64,000 bases of DNA from Solen grandis (GCA_021229015.1 CM037782.1:61104387-61168386); one strand, 5' to 3'. Positions 12,254-25,287 are shown, counted from the first letter of the stretch. Numbers and translations: made by a program. Notes: generated from the letters alone by a model not told the origin.

Positions 12254-14332
12254 TTTTTTTAGATTTTTTTTTGATTTTTTTACAACCTGAGGTTTTCTTA
12301 TTGGGAAAAATAGCGTTATAAATATAAAAAAAAGGGAAATCATAAGATGATGAAAATGTTTTAAATTAACAAATCAATTACCTAATTATAGTTGGTATAA
12401 TTATGTGTAAGAGGTTTCAAATCAACATGGAAATGATAAGAATACCGATAACATCAGTTTCATTAAAATTTAATGAATTATTTCTGCTGCGAAAAAAAGA
12501 AAGATATTTCCTTTGGGAAAATAGGTAGTTATTTTGGAAATATAAGCTTTTCTTCATAATGATTTATATTAAGAGACATAATTTCACTTAGTTTTAATCT
12601 TACTATATGGGAGAAAATACTTGAGTTTGGTAGGTTTTGTTTCCTCCATATTGGTTGGGGGGATATATGTCTTGATGAATATTAAATACCTATAAGTTTA
12701 AACAGGAGATGAAATAATAGATTGTTTTGTGCAATGCAGATTGTGTAGAATCTGAGATACAATATGACTGTGAAATCATTCATTTTCATGGGACACTAAT
12801 TTTTGTCGATATGGTGGTTGGTTTTATCCTCGAATATTAATCCCCACGAAAACTTTTCTCTTATATAGACCTCACGATTTCTAGAACATAGATCCATGGA
12901 TAAATGTACCCACGAAATTCCCTTAGGTACAACGAAATTTAATGTCAATGAAAATTAATGATTTTAAAGTATTTCATCATACAGAGTTGTCCCTGTTCAA
13001 ATATCTCCTTGAGGGAGATGTCTGATTTAGGTCTGCTCTGTCTGCCATTTAGGTGCTTAAGTGCATCTATATTAAGTAGAAAACTCAGAGGACATTACCG
13101 GTATTGTATGATAGAACACCTGTTTCTTTGCAAATGATAGAAATGCAAATAGTGTGGCTGTAAAGCAAACAAACTAAAATTTCCTCTCAATTAGAATATG
13201 ACAAATGAGTCTTATGCTTGAACGATTAAGTGTGAATGTTGTCAAAGTATAATTTCATCCATTAAAGCAAACTCATTTAACCATAAAAACAAGTTGCATT
13301 ATAAACCCTTGAAAGTTTTCACACAAAATTGACATTTTATATAGCCGGTAGGTCTGACATACTACTGCGTAGACAAATAAACAAACCTGCCAAGCAGGTA
13401 ACCTCTTAAATCTTATTGTCTGATGGAACATTAAAAGCAAGATAATATTGCAGAATGTACCTGACTAGAGGCAGGTTATTCCTACCTTATCTTTGTATTG
13501 TTTTTGTTTTGATGTAAAACATGGCAGTTTTGATAAAGAGATAAATAAATTTAATTTTGTGTAAACCATTGCCATTCAGTTAAGTTAATCCATCATTCAT
13601 TGAATTATAATCCATTAATCATGGTCCTTCAAATGCTTAAGAAGACCTTTAGTGCAGATTCAAGCATCTGTTGACTTGGAGTTATATGCTCTTTTGCTCT
13701 AAGTCTATGAAGGCTTGCATTTACTATAAAATTCTCACAATCACTTGATGTACCATGATAACAATTTAATGATGGATGGATTACCTTAACTTAGTTATGT
13801 TGTAAGTAGCAACAAAATAAACATGAATTTCTATTGATGTAGTAAGTGTATTGTAATCAGATCATGCAATTTACTTCAGAGATTAATTTGATAACAAGAT
13901 ATCCTGAGGCATTAGGTAATTATGGTACCAGGTGGTTGTATATTAAACGAAAGCTTTACCTATAAATCTCTTAGTTTAGTACCAGTAATATTACTCTGCT
14001 TCCCTGAAGTGGGGGCTATACAGGAATCATGCTTATGATGTCACATCCTATCCTGTCCTGCCACATCCTGTCTCTTTATGCCACATCCTACACTCACATT
14101 ACAAACAAGTTCTTACAATTTTTTTGAACCTCCTAGAAGATTGGTTTATGCCATTCATGGTATAACCACTTTAAATGTAGACTCTACTTATACTAATCTT
14201 TTCAAGTGTCCCTGCATTGGACTGTGTCTGGGAAGGTCTGTGAAAAATCCACAATCTTCTGACCTACATTTATGTACCACTACTAGACCACAGTCTCCTG
14301 AAAGCACTTATATTAAAGTGAATCGAAACTGA
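12254..14332. other. No gene seen
   Basis: Mostly unique AT-rich sequence. A short CACATCCTRTCCTG-type direct repeat lies around 14040-14100, next to a fragment related to repeat S3 (AACAAGTTCTTACAA, 14104-14118). No exon candidates. Confidence 0.45.
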
Positions 14333-15490
14333 TTTTTAGCTCACCTGAGCACTTATGCTCAGGAAGAGCTTTTGTGACCAACTTTTGTTCGTCGTGTGTA
14401 GTCAACAGTTGCTTGTGAACACCCTAGAGGCCACAGTTTTGGCCAGATCTCCATGAAAATGTCTACATGATATCTCAGGTGAGTTTGAAATTGGGTCATG
14501 TGGGGTCAAAAACCAGGTCACCAGGTCAAATCTTAGAAAATTAAAAAAAAACAACTTGTGAACACTCTAGAGGCCATAGTTTTAGCCCAATCTTCATAAA
14601 ATTTGGTCAGGCTGTTTGTCTACATAATATCTTGGATGAGTTTGAAATTGGGTCATTTGGGGTCAAAAACTTGGTCAAATCTTAGAAAAACTTTGTCAGG
14701 GTTCACCTTGGCTGTAAAAATGTTTGCGCCAACACATTCACCAAATGAGAAAAATTAGAGCCAAATTTAAGAAGTTGGAGCCAAATTTAATGCAAGTGGC
14801 TCCAATATGTTTTCAGAAAACTTTATTGTCTTTATATACTGGTTTGATATATGCATTTGTAATACTTGAACTGTCAAAGACATATTCAACTGGTGCATAA
14901 TATTTAAAAATAAAAATAAATAAAAAAACATGGAAATAAAAACAGTACAAATATTGTCATTTAATTTCTTGAGGCCATAGTTTTAGCTCAATCTTCATAT
15001 AATTTGGTCAGGATGTTTGTCTACTCGATATTATAGATGATTTTGAAATTGGGTCATGTTGGGTCAAAAACTAGGTCACCAGTTCAAATCTTAGAAAAAA
15101 ACCTTGTGAACATGCTGAAGGCCACAGTTAAATTTGGCCCAGTTTTCATTAAATTTTGTCCAGATGTTTGTCTTTATGATATGTGCATGAGTTTGAAATT
15201 GGGTCATGTGGAGTCAAAAACTAGGTCACTAGGTCAAATCTTAGAAATTCTAGAAGAACCTTGTAAACACTCTAGAGGCCGCATTTTTGGCCCAATCTTC
15301 ATTAAACGATAAGAATGTTGACTGCATGAAATCAAAGATGAGTGTAAATTTAGGTAGGATCAAAATCTAGGTCACTTAGTCAAATGTTAGAAAAACATTG
15401 CAAACACCTTAGATGCCACATTTTTTGTAATCATGCCTAACACAGGAACCTTACTCAGGTGAGCAACACTGGGGCATCTTGGCCCTCTTG
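14333..15490 (+). mobile_element. HINE-like element, family A copy 2, with insertion
   Basis: A complete family A element with 5' TTTTTAGCTCACCTGAGC, monomers of about 150 bp and 3' CTCAGGTGAGC plus CTCTTG. About 270 bp of unrelated sequence (about 14697-14970) interrupts one monomer. The monomer continues directly at AGGCCATAGTTTTAGC. Its last base abuts the 5' end of the next family A copy. Confidence 0.75.
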
Positions 15491-16818
15491 TTTTTAGCTC
15501 ACCTGAGCACAAAGTGCTCAAGGTGAGCTTTTGTGATCGCCCTTCGTCCGGCGTCCGTCGTCGTGCGTCGTCCGTCGTCAACAATTTGCTTTAAACGACA
15601 TCTCCTCTGAAACCGCTGGACAGAATTTAATGAAACTTGGCAGGAATGTTCCTTGGGTGAGGCTCTACAAAAGTTGCTAAAATAAAGTTGATCCATGAAG
15701 AACTCTGGTTGCCATGGCAACAAAAAGAAAAAAAAATATGAAAACTTTAAAAATCATCTCCTTCAAAACTACTGGCCAGATTTCAAAATAATTTGGTACA
15801 TATGTTCCTTGGGTCAACCTCTACCAAAGTTGCTAAAATTATTCCGATCCGTAAAAAAACATGGCCGCCAGGGGCGGGGCTTATTTGCCTTATATGTATA
15901 TAGAGAAACCTTTAAACAACATCTCCTCTGAAACCACTAGACAGAATTTGATTAAACTTGGCAGGGATGTCCTTGGTCAACCTTCACAAAAGTTGCTAAA
16001 ATAAAGTTGATCCATGTAGAACTCTGGTTGCCATGGCAACAAAAAGAAAAAAAAATGAAAACTTTAAAAATCATCTTCTTCAAAACTACTGGCCTTATTT
16101 TAAAATAAATTGGTACAGATGTTCCTTGGGTCAACCTCTACCAAAGTTGCCAAAAATTCCGATCCGTAAAAAACATGGCGGCCAGGGGCGGGGCTTATTT
16201 GCCTTATATGTATATAGAGAAACCTTTAAACAACATCTCCTCTGAAACCACAAGACAGAATTTGATTAAACTTGGCAGGGATGATCCTTGGGTCAACCTT
16301 CACAAAAGTTGCTAAAATAAAGTTGATCCATGTAGAACTCTGGTTGCCATGGCAACAAAAAGAAAAAAAAATATGAAAACTTTAAAAATCATCCTCTTCA
16401 AAACTACTGGCCAGATTTTAAAATAAATGGGTACAGATGTTCCTTGGGTCAACCTCTACCAAAGTTGCTAAAAAAAATTCCGATCCATAAAAAACATGGC
16501 CGCCAGGGGCGGGGCTTATTTTTCCTTATATGTATATAGGGAAAACTTTAATCAACATTTCCTCTGAAACCACTGGACAGAATTTGATTAAACTTGACAG
16601 GAATGATCCTTGGGTCAACCTTCACAAAAGTTCCTAAAATAAACTTGATCCATATAGAACTCTGGTTGCCATGGCTACAAAAAGAAAAAAATATGAAAAC
16701 TTTAAAAATCATCTTCTTCAAAACTACTGGCCAGATTTTAAAATAAATTGGAACAGATGTTCCTTGGGTCAACCTATTTATCTCAGGTGAGCGATTTAGG
16801 GCCATCATGGGCCTCTTG
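15491..16818 (+). mobile_element. HINE-like element, family A copy 3
   Basis: It starts directly at the 3' end of the preceding copy (CTCTTG joined to TTTTTAGCTCACCTGAG). The monomers are a different subfamily of about 300 bp (GAAACCACTGGACAGAATTT, CATGGCAACAAAAAG, GGCCGCCAGGGGCGGGGC). The 3' end is CAGGTGAGCGATTTAGGGCC followed by CTCTTGTT. Confidence 0.75.
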
Positions 16819-16822
16819 TTTT

Positions 16823-18075
16823 TTTGTTTTTATACGCCCATCTTAAGATGGGGTGTATTATGTGAACACTCACGGCGGGCGGGCGTGGAACATTTGTTGT
16901 CCGGGCTCTAACTTCAATACCGTTTGCCCAATCCTTTTCAAACTTTCCACACATGTGCATGGCCATAATATCTCGGATGAGTTTGATATCCAGCATTATC
17001 GCGTGAATGACTTAGAAGTTATGGCCCTTGACGTACACAAAATACTTGAAATTGTGATTGTCCGGGCTCTAACTTCAATACCGTTTGCCCAATCCTTTTC
17101 AAACTTTCCACACATGTGCATGGCCATAATATCTCGGATGAGTTCGATATCCAGCATTATCGCGTGAATGACTTAAAAGTTATGGCCCTTGACGAACACA
17201 AAATACTTGAACTTGTGATTGTCCGGGCTCTAACTTCAATACCGTTAGTCCAATCTTTTTCAAACTTTTCACACATGTGCATGGCCATAATATCGCGGAT
17301 GAGTTCGATATCCAGCATTATCGCGTGAATGACTTAGAAGTTATGGCCCTTGATGTACACAAAATACTTGAAATTGTGATTGTCCAGGCTCTAACTTCAA
17401 TACCGTTAGCCCAATCCTTTTCAAACTTTTCACACATGTGCATGGACATAATATCACGGATGAGTTCGATATCCAGCATTATCGCGTGAAAGACTTAAAA
17501 GTTATGGCCCTTGACGTACACAAAATACTTGATATTGTGATTGTCTGGGCTCTAACTTCAATACCGTTAGCCAATCCTTTTCAAACTTTCCACACATGTG
17601 CATGGCCATAAAATCGCGGATGAGTTCGATATTCAGCATTATTGCATGAATGACTTAGAAGTTATGGCCCTTGATGTACACAAAATACTTGATATTGTGA
17701 TTGTCTGGGCTCTAACTTCAATATTGTTTGCCCAATCCTCTTCAAACTTTCCACACATGTGCATTGCCATAATATCTTGGCTGAGTTTGATATCCAGCAT
17801 TCTCATGTGAATGACTTTGAAGTTATGGCCCTTGATGTACACAACATACTTGAAAATTTGCTTGTCCCTAGTCCTTAGACCCTATGAGGTGTTGTCAGAT
17901 CTTGCAGTTTATTAATAGAAATGTATCAACATTTTTTTTTTTATGATTAACATCATTAACTAATGGGATTTTGGAATTATTTTGCTTATTTATGGACAGT
18001 AGCTTGTTTCTCTGAGCTATTTCTGAGAGTCCCCATACCATGATGGGCGTATTTTGTGGCAGTCCTGACCCTTGT
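16823..18075 (+). mobile_element. HINE-like element, family C
   Basis: It follows the family A copy after a T-run. The 5' end has ATACGCCCATCTTAAGATGG. The interior has six monomers with a period near 161 bp (TCCGGGCTCTAACTTCAATA, CACACATGTGCATGGCCATA, GCATTATCGCGTGAATGAC). The 3' end has GATGGGCGTAT, a perfect 11-bp inverted partner of the 5' ATACGCCCATC, then CCTGACCCTTGTT. Short frames of about 70 residues open in each monomer are by-products of the tandem repeat. Confidence 0.75.
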
Positions 18076-18120
18076 TTTTTTTTCTAAATGGTAATTGCCT
18101 TGATCAACAGTAACATATTA

Positions 18121-19059
18121 CAGTCAAACTTCAGTGACTCGAACAGGCTGGGGGAACAGCAATTAGTTCTAGTCATCGGTGGTTTGACCCAGCCGTGGTA
18201 ATAATGATGTACATACATGTATTAAAAAGATATTATTTATTATTCTACCTTCTTTTAGCACTGATCGATTAAAGTAAATAATCATATTTGTCATTTTTCT
18301 TCTTCTAACATCAGTTAAATAATATTAAAGGTATCATTAAATAAAATAAACTTATCTTGTCATTCTTTTATTCTTTAAATAAAATATAAATCCATAAAAC
18401 AGCAGCTGACAAAATCAGTTATGAAAGTGCAAACCTCAACAATGATATTCATTTCGTTCATGAACATGTAGACATACATTGACCTACGTGCAAGTCGTAA
18501 CATTTTCTGCATACTCCATTCACTTTTTTCCAGATAACATAAATATCAGCTCAAATAAAATAAGTAACATTTAGCAAATTACTATAATAAGAATAATTAA
18601 TAAATGCCTGTGCCAGTCTCACAATGTGTGAAAAACATGTTGCAGCGAACATTACATGTAGGGTGTTTATTGGTTCAACTGATAGATGTGAAATACCACT
18701 GGCACTAGAACCACAGAATTACCACACACATTGGAATCTTGAATAATATCAAAGATATGTACGATTTAAAAATAAGTTTCATTCTCCTTCACTGTATATT
18801 GAAACATGGTAAGGAACGGAATCTTACATTAATTGGTTACAAAAGTCGTAACTTTGTATAAATGTATGCTACCATCATATATTCAGTGCACTTTAAACCA
18901 GGGACCGGAAATTAAGTTTTTGAGTTCCTGCCATCAGGGTTTGACTCATCCCAGGTTGAACAATAAAGAGTAAAGTACACTTTTGCCGGGACCTTGAGAT
19001 GTGTTCGAGTAAAGTATGGTGTTCTAGTTTTCAATGTTTGAGTCACCGAAGTTTGACTG
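18121..19059. mobile_element. Non-autonomous pogo/Tigger-like element
   Basis: The left end CAGTCAAACTTCAGTGACTC and the right end GAGTCACCGAAGTTTGACTG are inverted repeats with about 23 of 25 bases matching. The left flank is TA, as expected for this superfamily. The right flank is TTTA, so the duplication is decayed. No transposase frame remains. Confidence 0.65.
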
Positions 19060-19074
19060 TTTATCAAAGTGGTT

Positions 19075-19265
19075 ATGAATGGTACTGGTACTACTATAGC
19101 TCCCTTGCTCTGAACTCAGCATATAAGGGTAGTCCTGGTAACTGGGTGTGGTATCATGCTACATATCTACAGCGTGATACTGCAGTGTGGCAGCACTATA
19201 TCTGTATCAAGTACACACAGTCTCGAAATCTTATCATTGAAATACTGTTTGTTAAAACCCAGCAA
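19075..19265 (+). mobile_element. SINE S1, 5'-truncated
   Basis: The body of the S1 family is recognisable (TATAGCTCCCTTGCT, CTCAGCATATAAGGGTAG, ACTGGGTGTGGTATCAT, GTGGCAGCACTATATCTGT). The tRNA head is missing. Confidence 0.75.
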
Positions 19266-19619
19266 ACGGTTATTTAATTGCCTTTCTACATAGTCAACAA
19301 ATACACAAAATCTACTTGTATAAAAAAGAAAATAAGTTTTGTGTTAGGACAAGAAACATGATTTACATCAGAAATATTTTAATCACTCATTAAATTTAGG
19401 AGTTTCCTGCTATATATATGCTTTTAAAAAACATGGTACTGAACAAAGTTAACTATTCCATGTACATAACTTTGATCTATGGTATGTTGGCAGACCAAAT
19501 TCTCAGCAAAGCACCTCTAATACCTCTGCAAATGTTTTCTCAGTTTTGCATGCTTTTTAATTAGAAGATGCCAAGTTGATAATGTTTAGAGCTGGTTGCA
19601 TTAAACTGGTCTATGTGCA

Positions 19620-20368
19620 TTTTTAGCTCACCTGAGCACAACATGCTCATGGTGAGCTTTTGTGATCGCCTTTTGTCCGTCGTTCGTGCGTGCGTGTGTC
19701 AGTCGTCAACAATTTCTTTAAACAACATCTCCTTCTAAACTACTCACTGGATTTTGATAAAACTTCACAGGAATGTTCATTATGGGGCCCTTTACCAAAG
19801 TTGTTAAAATTATTTTGATTGGTCAAAAATCTAGGCCACAGGAGCTTAAAATAGATTTTAAAAATGAAAATTTTAAAAATCTTCTTCTCCGAATCCACAA
19901 GGCCTCTTATGACTCTCTACCAAGATTGTTCAAATCATGACCCTGGGGTCAAAATTGGCCCCGCCCCAGGGGTCACTTGATTTAACATAGGCTAATATAG
20001 GAAAAACTTGAAAAATCTTCTTCTCAGAAACCACAAGGCTGGTTAGATATTTAGTGTGAAGCATTGTCTAGTAGATCACAACCAAGTTTGTTCAAATCAT
20101 GGCCCTGGGGTCAAATTTGGCCCTGCCAAGGGGTCACCTGATTTAACATAGGCTAATATAGGAAAAAAAACTTGAAAAATCTTCTTCTCAGAATCCACAA
20201 GGCATAGAGTTTAGATATTTAGTGTGAAGCATTGTCTAGTAGATCACAACCAAGTTTGTTCAAATCATGACCCTGGGGTCAAAATTGGCTCTGCCCCAGG
20301 GATCACTTGATTTTACATAGCCTAATGATACCAGGTGAGCGATCCAGGGCCATCATGGCCCTCTTGTT
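19620..20368 (+). mobile_element. HINE-like element, family A copy 4
   Basis: 5' TTTTAGCTCACCTGAGCAC, a GTCCGTCGTTCGTGCGTGCG tract, about three monomers (CTTCTTCTCAGAAACCACAA, CAAGTTTGTTCAAATCATG, CCCCAGGGGTCACTTGATTT) and 3' CAGGTGAGCGATCCAGGGCC, a GGGCCATCATGGCCC stem and CTCTTGTT. Confidence 0.75.
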
Positions 20369-21997
20369 GTAGTTATGTGATGACAGTTTTTCTAATATAA
20401 AGTGGAATACATGTATTCAGAGTTTTCAAATAATGTTATGATTTAATCAATAAACAGCTCTTAACCGGTTAAGGCTAACATTAGCATGGTATAAGCATGG
20501 TTAGAATCTAAAAATAGATTTACCCAAAGAAAATGCTACAAGGTCAGCACCTCTCAAGCTAATGCTAAAAATCTTATGACCATCAAGTATAAAATGGGTA
20601 ACACAGAGGACAGAGAGATTTTCTGTTGTATTTTGTTTTGATTTCTTTTAAGGTTGTTCTCTGAGTTCTTAGAACTACTAAAGAAATTCAGAATGTGAGG
20701 AAAGAATTTAAAGACTGTAAAGTCTTGTTTGTAGTTGATGTTAGTAACATAAATCAATAATGTATGCAAAAATAGTGTTCATTTGTGTGTGACAAGACAG
20801 ATGGCAGGAGAAAGAGAGGGAGAAAAAGTAGGGAGTGGGAGAGAAATAAAATTGGAAAAAGAAAGAAGAGAGATACATATAAACAGCATATATAGAAATA
20901 GACAAAGATGGAACAATTTTGCTGTCGGGCCAGGACTTGTTGAACCTTACTTCTGGAGTTGTATCATTTTCATTGGTAAACACCTAAGAAACAAGCAGTT
21001 ACTTTTTATGTTCCTGTTTTAATTAAATATCTAGTGAAGGGTCTGAATATATTCCACAGCTATGAGCACATTTTTGCGGTATCAATTATATTAAGATAAC
21101 ATAATTAAGTCATCTGTTCATTTGTGCAAATTTAATCATTTGGAAAAAACCTGCAGGCAAATATATGCAATTTCTAGCTATAGGCAGTGCTTATGATATT
21201 GCTGGAATAACGGGAAAGGTTCATTCTTATCTGAGCGGATTTCACAGGAATGCAATTTCATTTTAAGGCAATGATAAATAGCAAACATTATAAATCGTGA
21301 TCAGAGCCTGCTGATATCTTTTTATTTTGGTTACATGGGTTATTTCTCTCATCAGAGGTAGAGTAAAAAACTTGTAACTTGTCACTCGCCTGAAAATACA
21401 AGCAATTTTATCTTTTCCATACACTTTATCGGCATCCATAGCAGGCACAGGATATTATAGTCATAGCTTTTTTTTATTTATTTTTTTATTTCTTTACCAA
21501 ATTATTTTTAAGCTTTATTTATTGGATATTCACCATTATTGGAATAGATTTATCCCAACTTTCAGAATATTGTCTGTTTTTGACCTGCATAATTTTGATC
21601 TCTCTCTCTCTCTTTTTCCATTTTTTTTTTTGTGTGTGTGTGTGTGCGTGTGTGAAGCAATTTCTAAAACTAGTGCATTTCCATAGTAGAGATGATATTA
21701 AACTCTTCTTCTAAATACTGAATACAATTGTAATTTAGTTATTATACCCTTGCATCACAGAAGGAGGAGTATACAGAAATCCTGCTTGTCACAAGCGACA
21801 ATATGTCACTTCTCATTACGTCCCATGCCGTCTGGTTCTATTCTATGCTTCCTTTACATGAAAAACAAGGTTGAACGCAGTGACTATAAAAGTTGACGAA
21901 TTTGATACCTTGAAAGTTTGAAGAGTTAAATAATCACAATAATTAATTATTACATGGATATATAATCTTTATATATGTTGTGTAATGTGTATTACAG
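20369..21997. other. Presumed 5' flank or intron of the RTF2-like gene; purine-rich and microsatellite tracts
   Basis: A purine-rich tract lies near 20802-20875, and adjacent (TC)n, T-run and (TG)n microsatellites lie at about 21599-21655. A fragment near 21746-21880 resembles part of 14008-14045 (GTATACAG, AATCCTGCTT). I could not find the expected first exon of the RTF2-like gene. Confidence 0.5.
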
Positions 21998-22092
21998 AAA
22001 GACAAGACTGCAGACTTGGCAGCCAAATGGAAGCTGTGTGCCATTACCCAGGACCCACTCAGGGAGCCTGTAATGGGGTGTGAACTTGGAAG
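21998..22092 (+). CDS. RTF2: RTF2-like (replication termination factor 2) internal exon
   Basis: A 95-bp segment has an acceptor TATTACAG on the left and a donor GTTAGT on the right. It is open in one frame for 31 residues plus two bases. The peptide contains KWKLCAITQDPLREPVMGCE followed by LGR. This matches the conserved start of the RTF2 domain, in which a Cys/Ser-rich strand, a PIV-type core and a CELGR motif precede LYNK. RTF2 proteins carry a RING-like fold and are known at stalled replication forks, where human RTF2 is removed by DDI1/2 and the proteasome. The next exon (LYNK region) and the first exon (MGCDGGT region) were not found by eye in the window. The exon may belong to a large-intron gene, be interrupted by the 28.7-kb gap, or be an isolated remnant. 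The next sequence downstream is a family B repeat. Confidence 0.75.
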
Positions 22093-22145
22093 GTTAGTAA
22101 CATCAATTATATTATTAAGGTGACATGGATACGTGGTGATGATTT

Positions 22146-22410
22146 AGAAAATTTGGTTAAAGTTTTGCATGCAATAGAAAATTTGGTTAGAGTTTTGCAT
22201 GCAATAGAAAATTTGTTAAAGTTTTGCATGCAAGCTACTATCAGCCTTATATCTCAATAACCATTCATGGTATTGACTTGAAAGTTAATGAATATGATAA
22301 GGGGCATCAAACATCCAAGGTAGATAACTCTTGATGGAATATATTGCAAATTATGGCCCCTTTTTTAACTTAAAAATTTTTGGTTAAAGTTTTGCATGGA
22401 AGATACATTC
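22146..22410 (+). mobile_element. HINE family B internal fragment with local triplication
   Basis: A unit of about 30 bp, TAGAAAATTTGGTTAAAG plus TTTTGCATGCAA, occurs three times in tandem. One normal family B monomer follows. Neither terminus is present. The stretch lies in the intron 54 bp after the RTF2-like exon. Confidence 0.65.
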
Positions 22411-25287
22411 ATCAGTGTTTCTTCCAGAGCGCGTTTTTGATGCTTTTTTTTAGCATTGACGCAATGAAATTCAGTCTGCGTTTTCCGTGACGCAGGTTTT
22501 TATTCGTCGCATTGAAACTTTAAAAGAGTGGGAAAGATGTAAGAATCTTGTTGTGCAGCAGCACTGGTTGAGAAAGACATGCGCCGTGCGCAATAGTCAC
22601 ATTAAAAATCACTGCGTTTTTTTTTTTATTTTGTTTTTTTGCATTGGATGTTCACCTGTCGCGTTCGGATTTTTCGGTCTTGCCCAATAGCCCAAGCCCA
22701 AAAGAGGGGAATTCCGTTGCTAATTATAACAAATCGTAGCGAGGGATGAATATTATTGATTCATCGAGGCATTGGTGTACAACCATCAGGTTTTTTCAAT
22801 TATCGAAGCATTGGTACTGGGTGCTTTGCATTTACATGTGACAAATGTTCTTCTGCTTCCGCAAGTCAGATGTAATGCACCTGTTATCAAATATTATCTT
22901 CTTGCAATTTCATTGTTAACTTGATGTTTATAATAGCTAATAGTTTGAGTAATATTCTTGAAATGCCGATACCTTCTTTTTATTTTTTTTTTCAAGTCCC
23001 TTTCCATTGGGTACTGTACATGTATTTGAAGTACACGAAAAATGATAACCAAACAGGACAGTATTGTCCAAAATGAAACTAGAAAGAACATCTTCAACTG
23101 ACAGGAAACTTATTGTCTATTTATGATTGGTTCCAGAAATAATGATGCAAAAGTCGCATTAGGTTAATTGCTTGCCCGCAATAAATTTTTTTGCCTGACT
23201 TTTTTCAAATTGACAAAAGCACATACTGTACGGGTGCTTTACTGTATACATGGTTGCTGTGCTGAATATTCCATCCAGTATATGGGAATATTACAGTGAG
23301 TCCTGTTCTGTATTGTGAAATACAGAAAAAACTAGATTTGCATACTGCAAATGCACCGGTTTTCGTGATGAAAAACAGTTTCAAACCTGATCAGCCAAGT
23401 TAAAATACCAGAAAAACAACAAAATGCAAAATGCTTTATATATCTCAGTGTTTTTCTTCATTGGTGAATTCAGCTGTGACCAAAACTTAAATTAAAGGCA
23501 TCTCGAAAGGAATGTGATGTCCCACTGAGCCAGGCCCCCATCTGCTGTGATCAGACCTGTTAATATCTGGTCATTACTGCAGGGAGTCTTTAGCCAATAC
23601 AGTAGCTATGTGTGTAAAACCTCTGATGGGTTGATGCATAACTAAATTACCTGCTACAATTGAAGTGAGATAGTAGGCTAGTTTTACACATACATTCATG
23701 ACCTGTTACATCCCAACCTTAAGAGCAAAGCTAGCAGAGCAAGTCCAGAGCAAGTTCTAATTATAGAACATAGGTATCAAGTGATGCACATTCTGTCAAA
23801 TTTTCTCAGTTTTTATTCTGGGTCATGTATTTAAATTCTCTATAAATTCATCAATTCTCAACAGATTTGCAAAATTCTTTTTTTGTTGACGAGGTAAGAC
23901 ATTCTTTTTTCCAATGATGACAAAATATATCACACATTTAAACTTTAAAGGCTTTGAAATCAGTTCAAAGTATGACCAAACTTCAAACTGCCACCAAACA
24001 ACCAAATCAACCCCGATCTGAAAAAACTAAATTTCTTCAAAAAGTACTCTTTAGAGGCTTTTGATTTTACCCATATTCTTTTGATAAAATATTTTTAGAT
24101 TTTGAGATATTTAAGGTCAAAGAAAAAACCAATAATCGCAATATGACCTTGACCTTTGCATTTTTTTTAAATTTTGAAACTGTGAAGTCCCTTGAAACAA
24201 CAAACAATACAATCTGTGAAAATTTCATAAAGATTGATTAAAAAATAATGGCAGAATCATCAAAAAACTAAAAAAAATGCCTATTCTCAAAAAAAAAATT
24301 CCTCCATATTTTAGTGCACTTTGACCTCTTATTGAAAGCCATTTTATGCATTTTCTGAAATCGCCACCCCATATATTTTGTGCGCAAAGATCTTCGGAAT
24401 CAATTTCAAAAAACAGAATGAGCGTATCTAATCTCTAACAAAAATGGGCATGTTTTTCGTGGACACACCATAATTTGCCAGATTTTTTCAAAGATTCAAA
24501 CATTCAACCTCTTCTAGCTCAAAATTTTCAAAGATATGGATATTGCCACTCATCATATTTAAAGGGGCAGTTGACAGAGAACAGAATGCAAAAAACTGCA
24601 TACAAATAAAATGTCAAATAACAGAGTTATCTGCAATTATATGTTTTGATGCTAAACGCCACCTAGCGGCAAAACTTAGTACTAAAATAAAAAACAAACT
24701 TAATGGTGCACAACTTCAGATACATGTGAGTATGCATGGAAATTTTCATATTTGTAGCACTTCTAATCATGCCGCAACGGCGGCCACAAAAAAAGTGCAA
24801 AGAATAATAATAATGGAAACAAAAAAAAGGGAAAAAGAAACACAAGAAGAACAGTAGGTTTTCGCGGCTGCGTTGCAGTCCACGAAAACCTAAATATAAA
24901 TAATTACTAGCAGTCATGTACTATTACAGTGATGAATGTGGATTGTTATGTAAATTGGCCATTGTTTGATTTCTAGACTTAAGGTGTTTTTTTGTTTTTT
25001 TTTTCCTGTGACGGTCAGCTTTAAGTGATTATACATGTTGTTCTGCAACTTTTCAATTAAAATAATATTTTGTCATTTCACGTCTTTACTCAAAAGTTTC
25101 AATTTTATGATGGTTTGAGTTTGTTGTTATTATTATACACTTAAGACTTAGGGTCACTTTAAAAAGCAAGTTGAAGTTGTTTCATAAAATGTCACATTTG
25201 ATTTTGAAAATGTCACATTGATTTTGCCTCAGAAAGGGCCATTATCCTATTGCTGAAAATTCTTTCCCGATCTCTGCTTTAGGGTAT
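22411..25287. other. No gene seen; one strong hairpin
   Basis: Mainly AT-rich unique sequence. A hairpin lies at about 24858-24893, where AGGTTTTCG pairs with CGAAAACCT around a CTGCGTTGCAG core. It looks like the end of an unidentified repeat. The 104-residue frame at 24543-24857 has low-complexity ends and no motif, so I do not call it a gene. Confidence 0.45.

Noticed and set aside
16853..17842. Series of about 70-codon ORFs (MHGHNI..DEFDIQHY type)
   Set aside because: Each is the same stretch of a tandem monomer in family C, and frames restart at every unit.
24543..24857. 104-codon ORF on +
   Set aside because: Low-complexity Lys-rich end, no domain, and likely part of a non-coding repeat ending in the 24858 hairpin.
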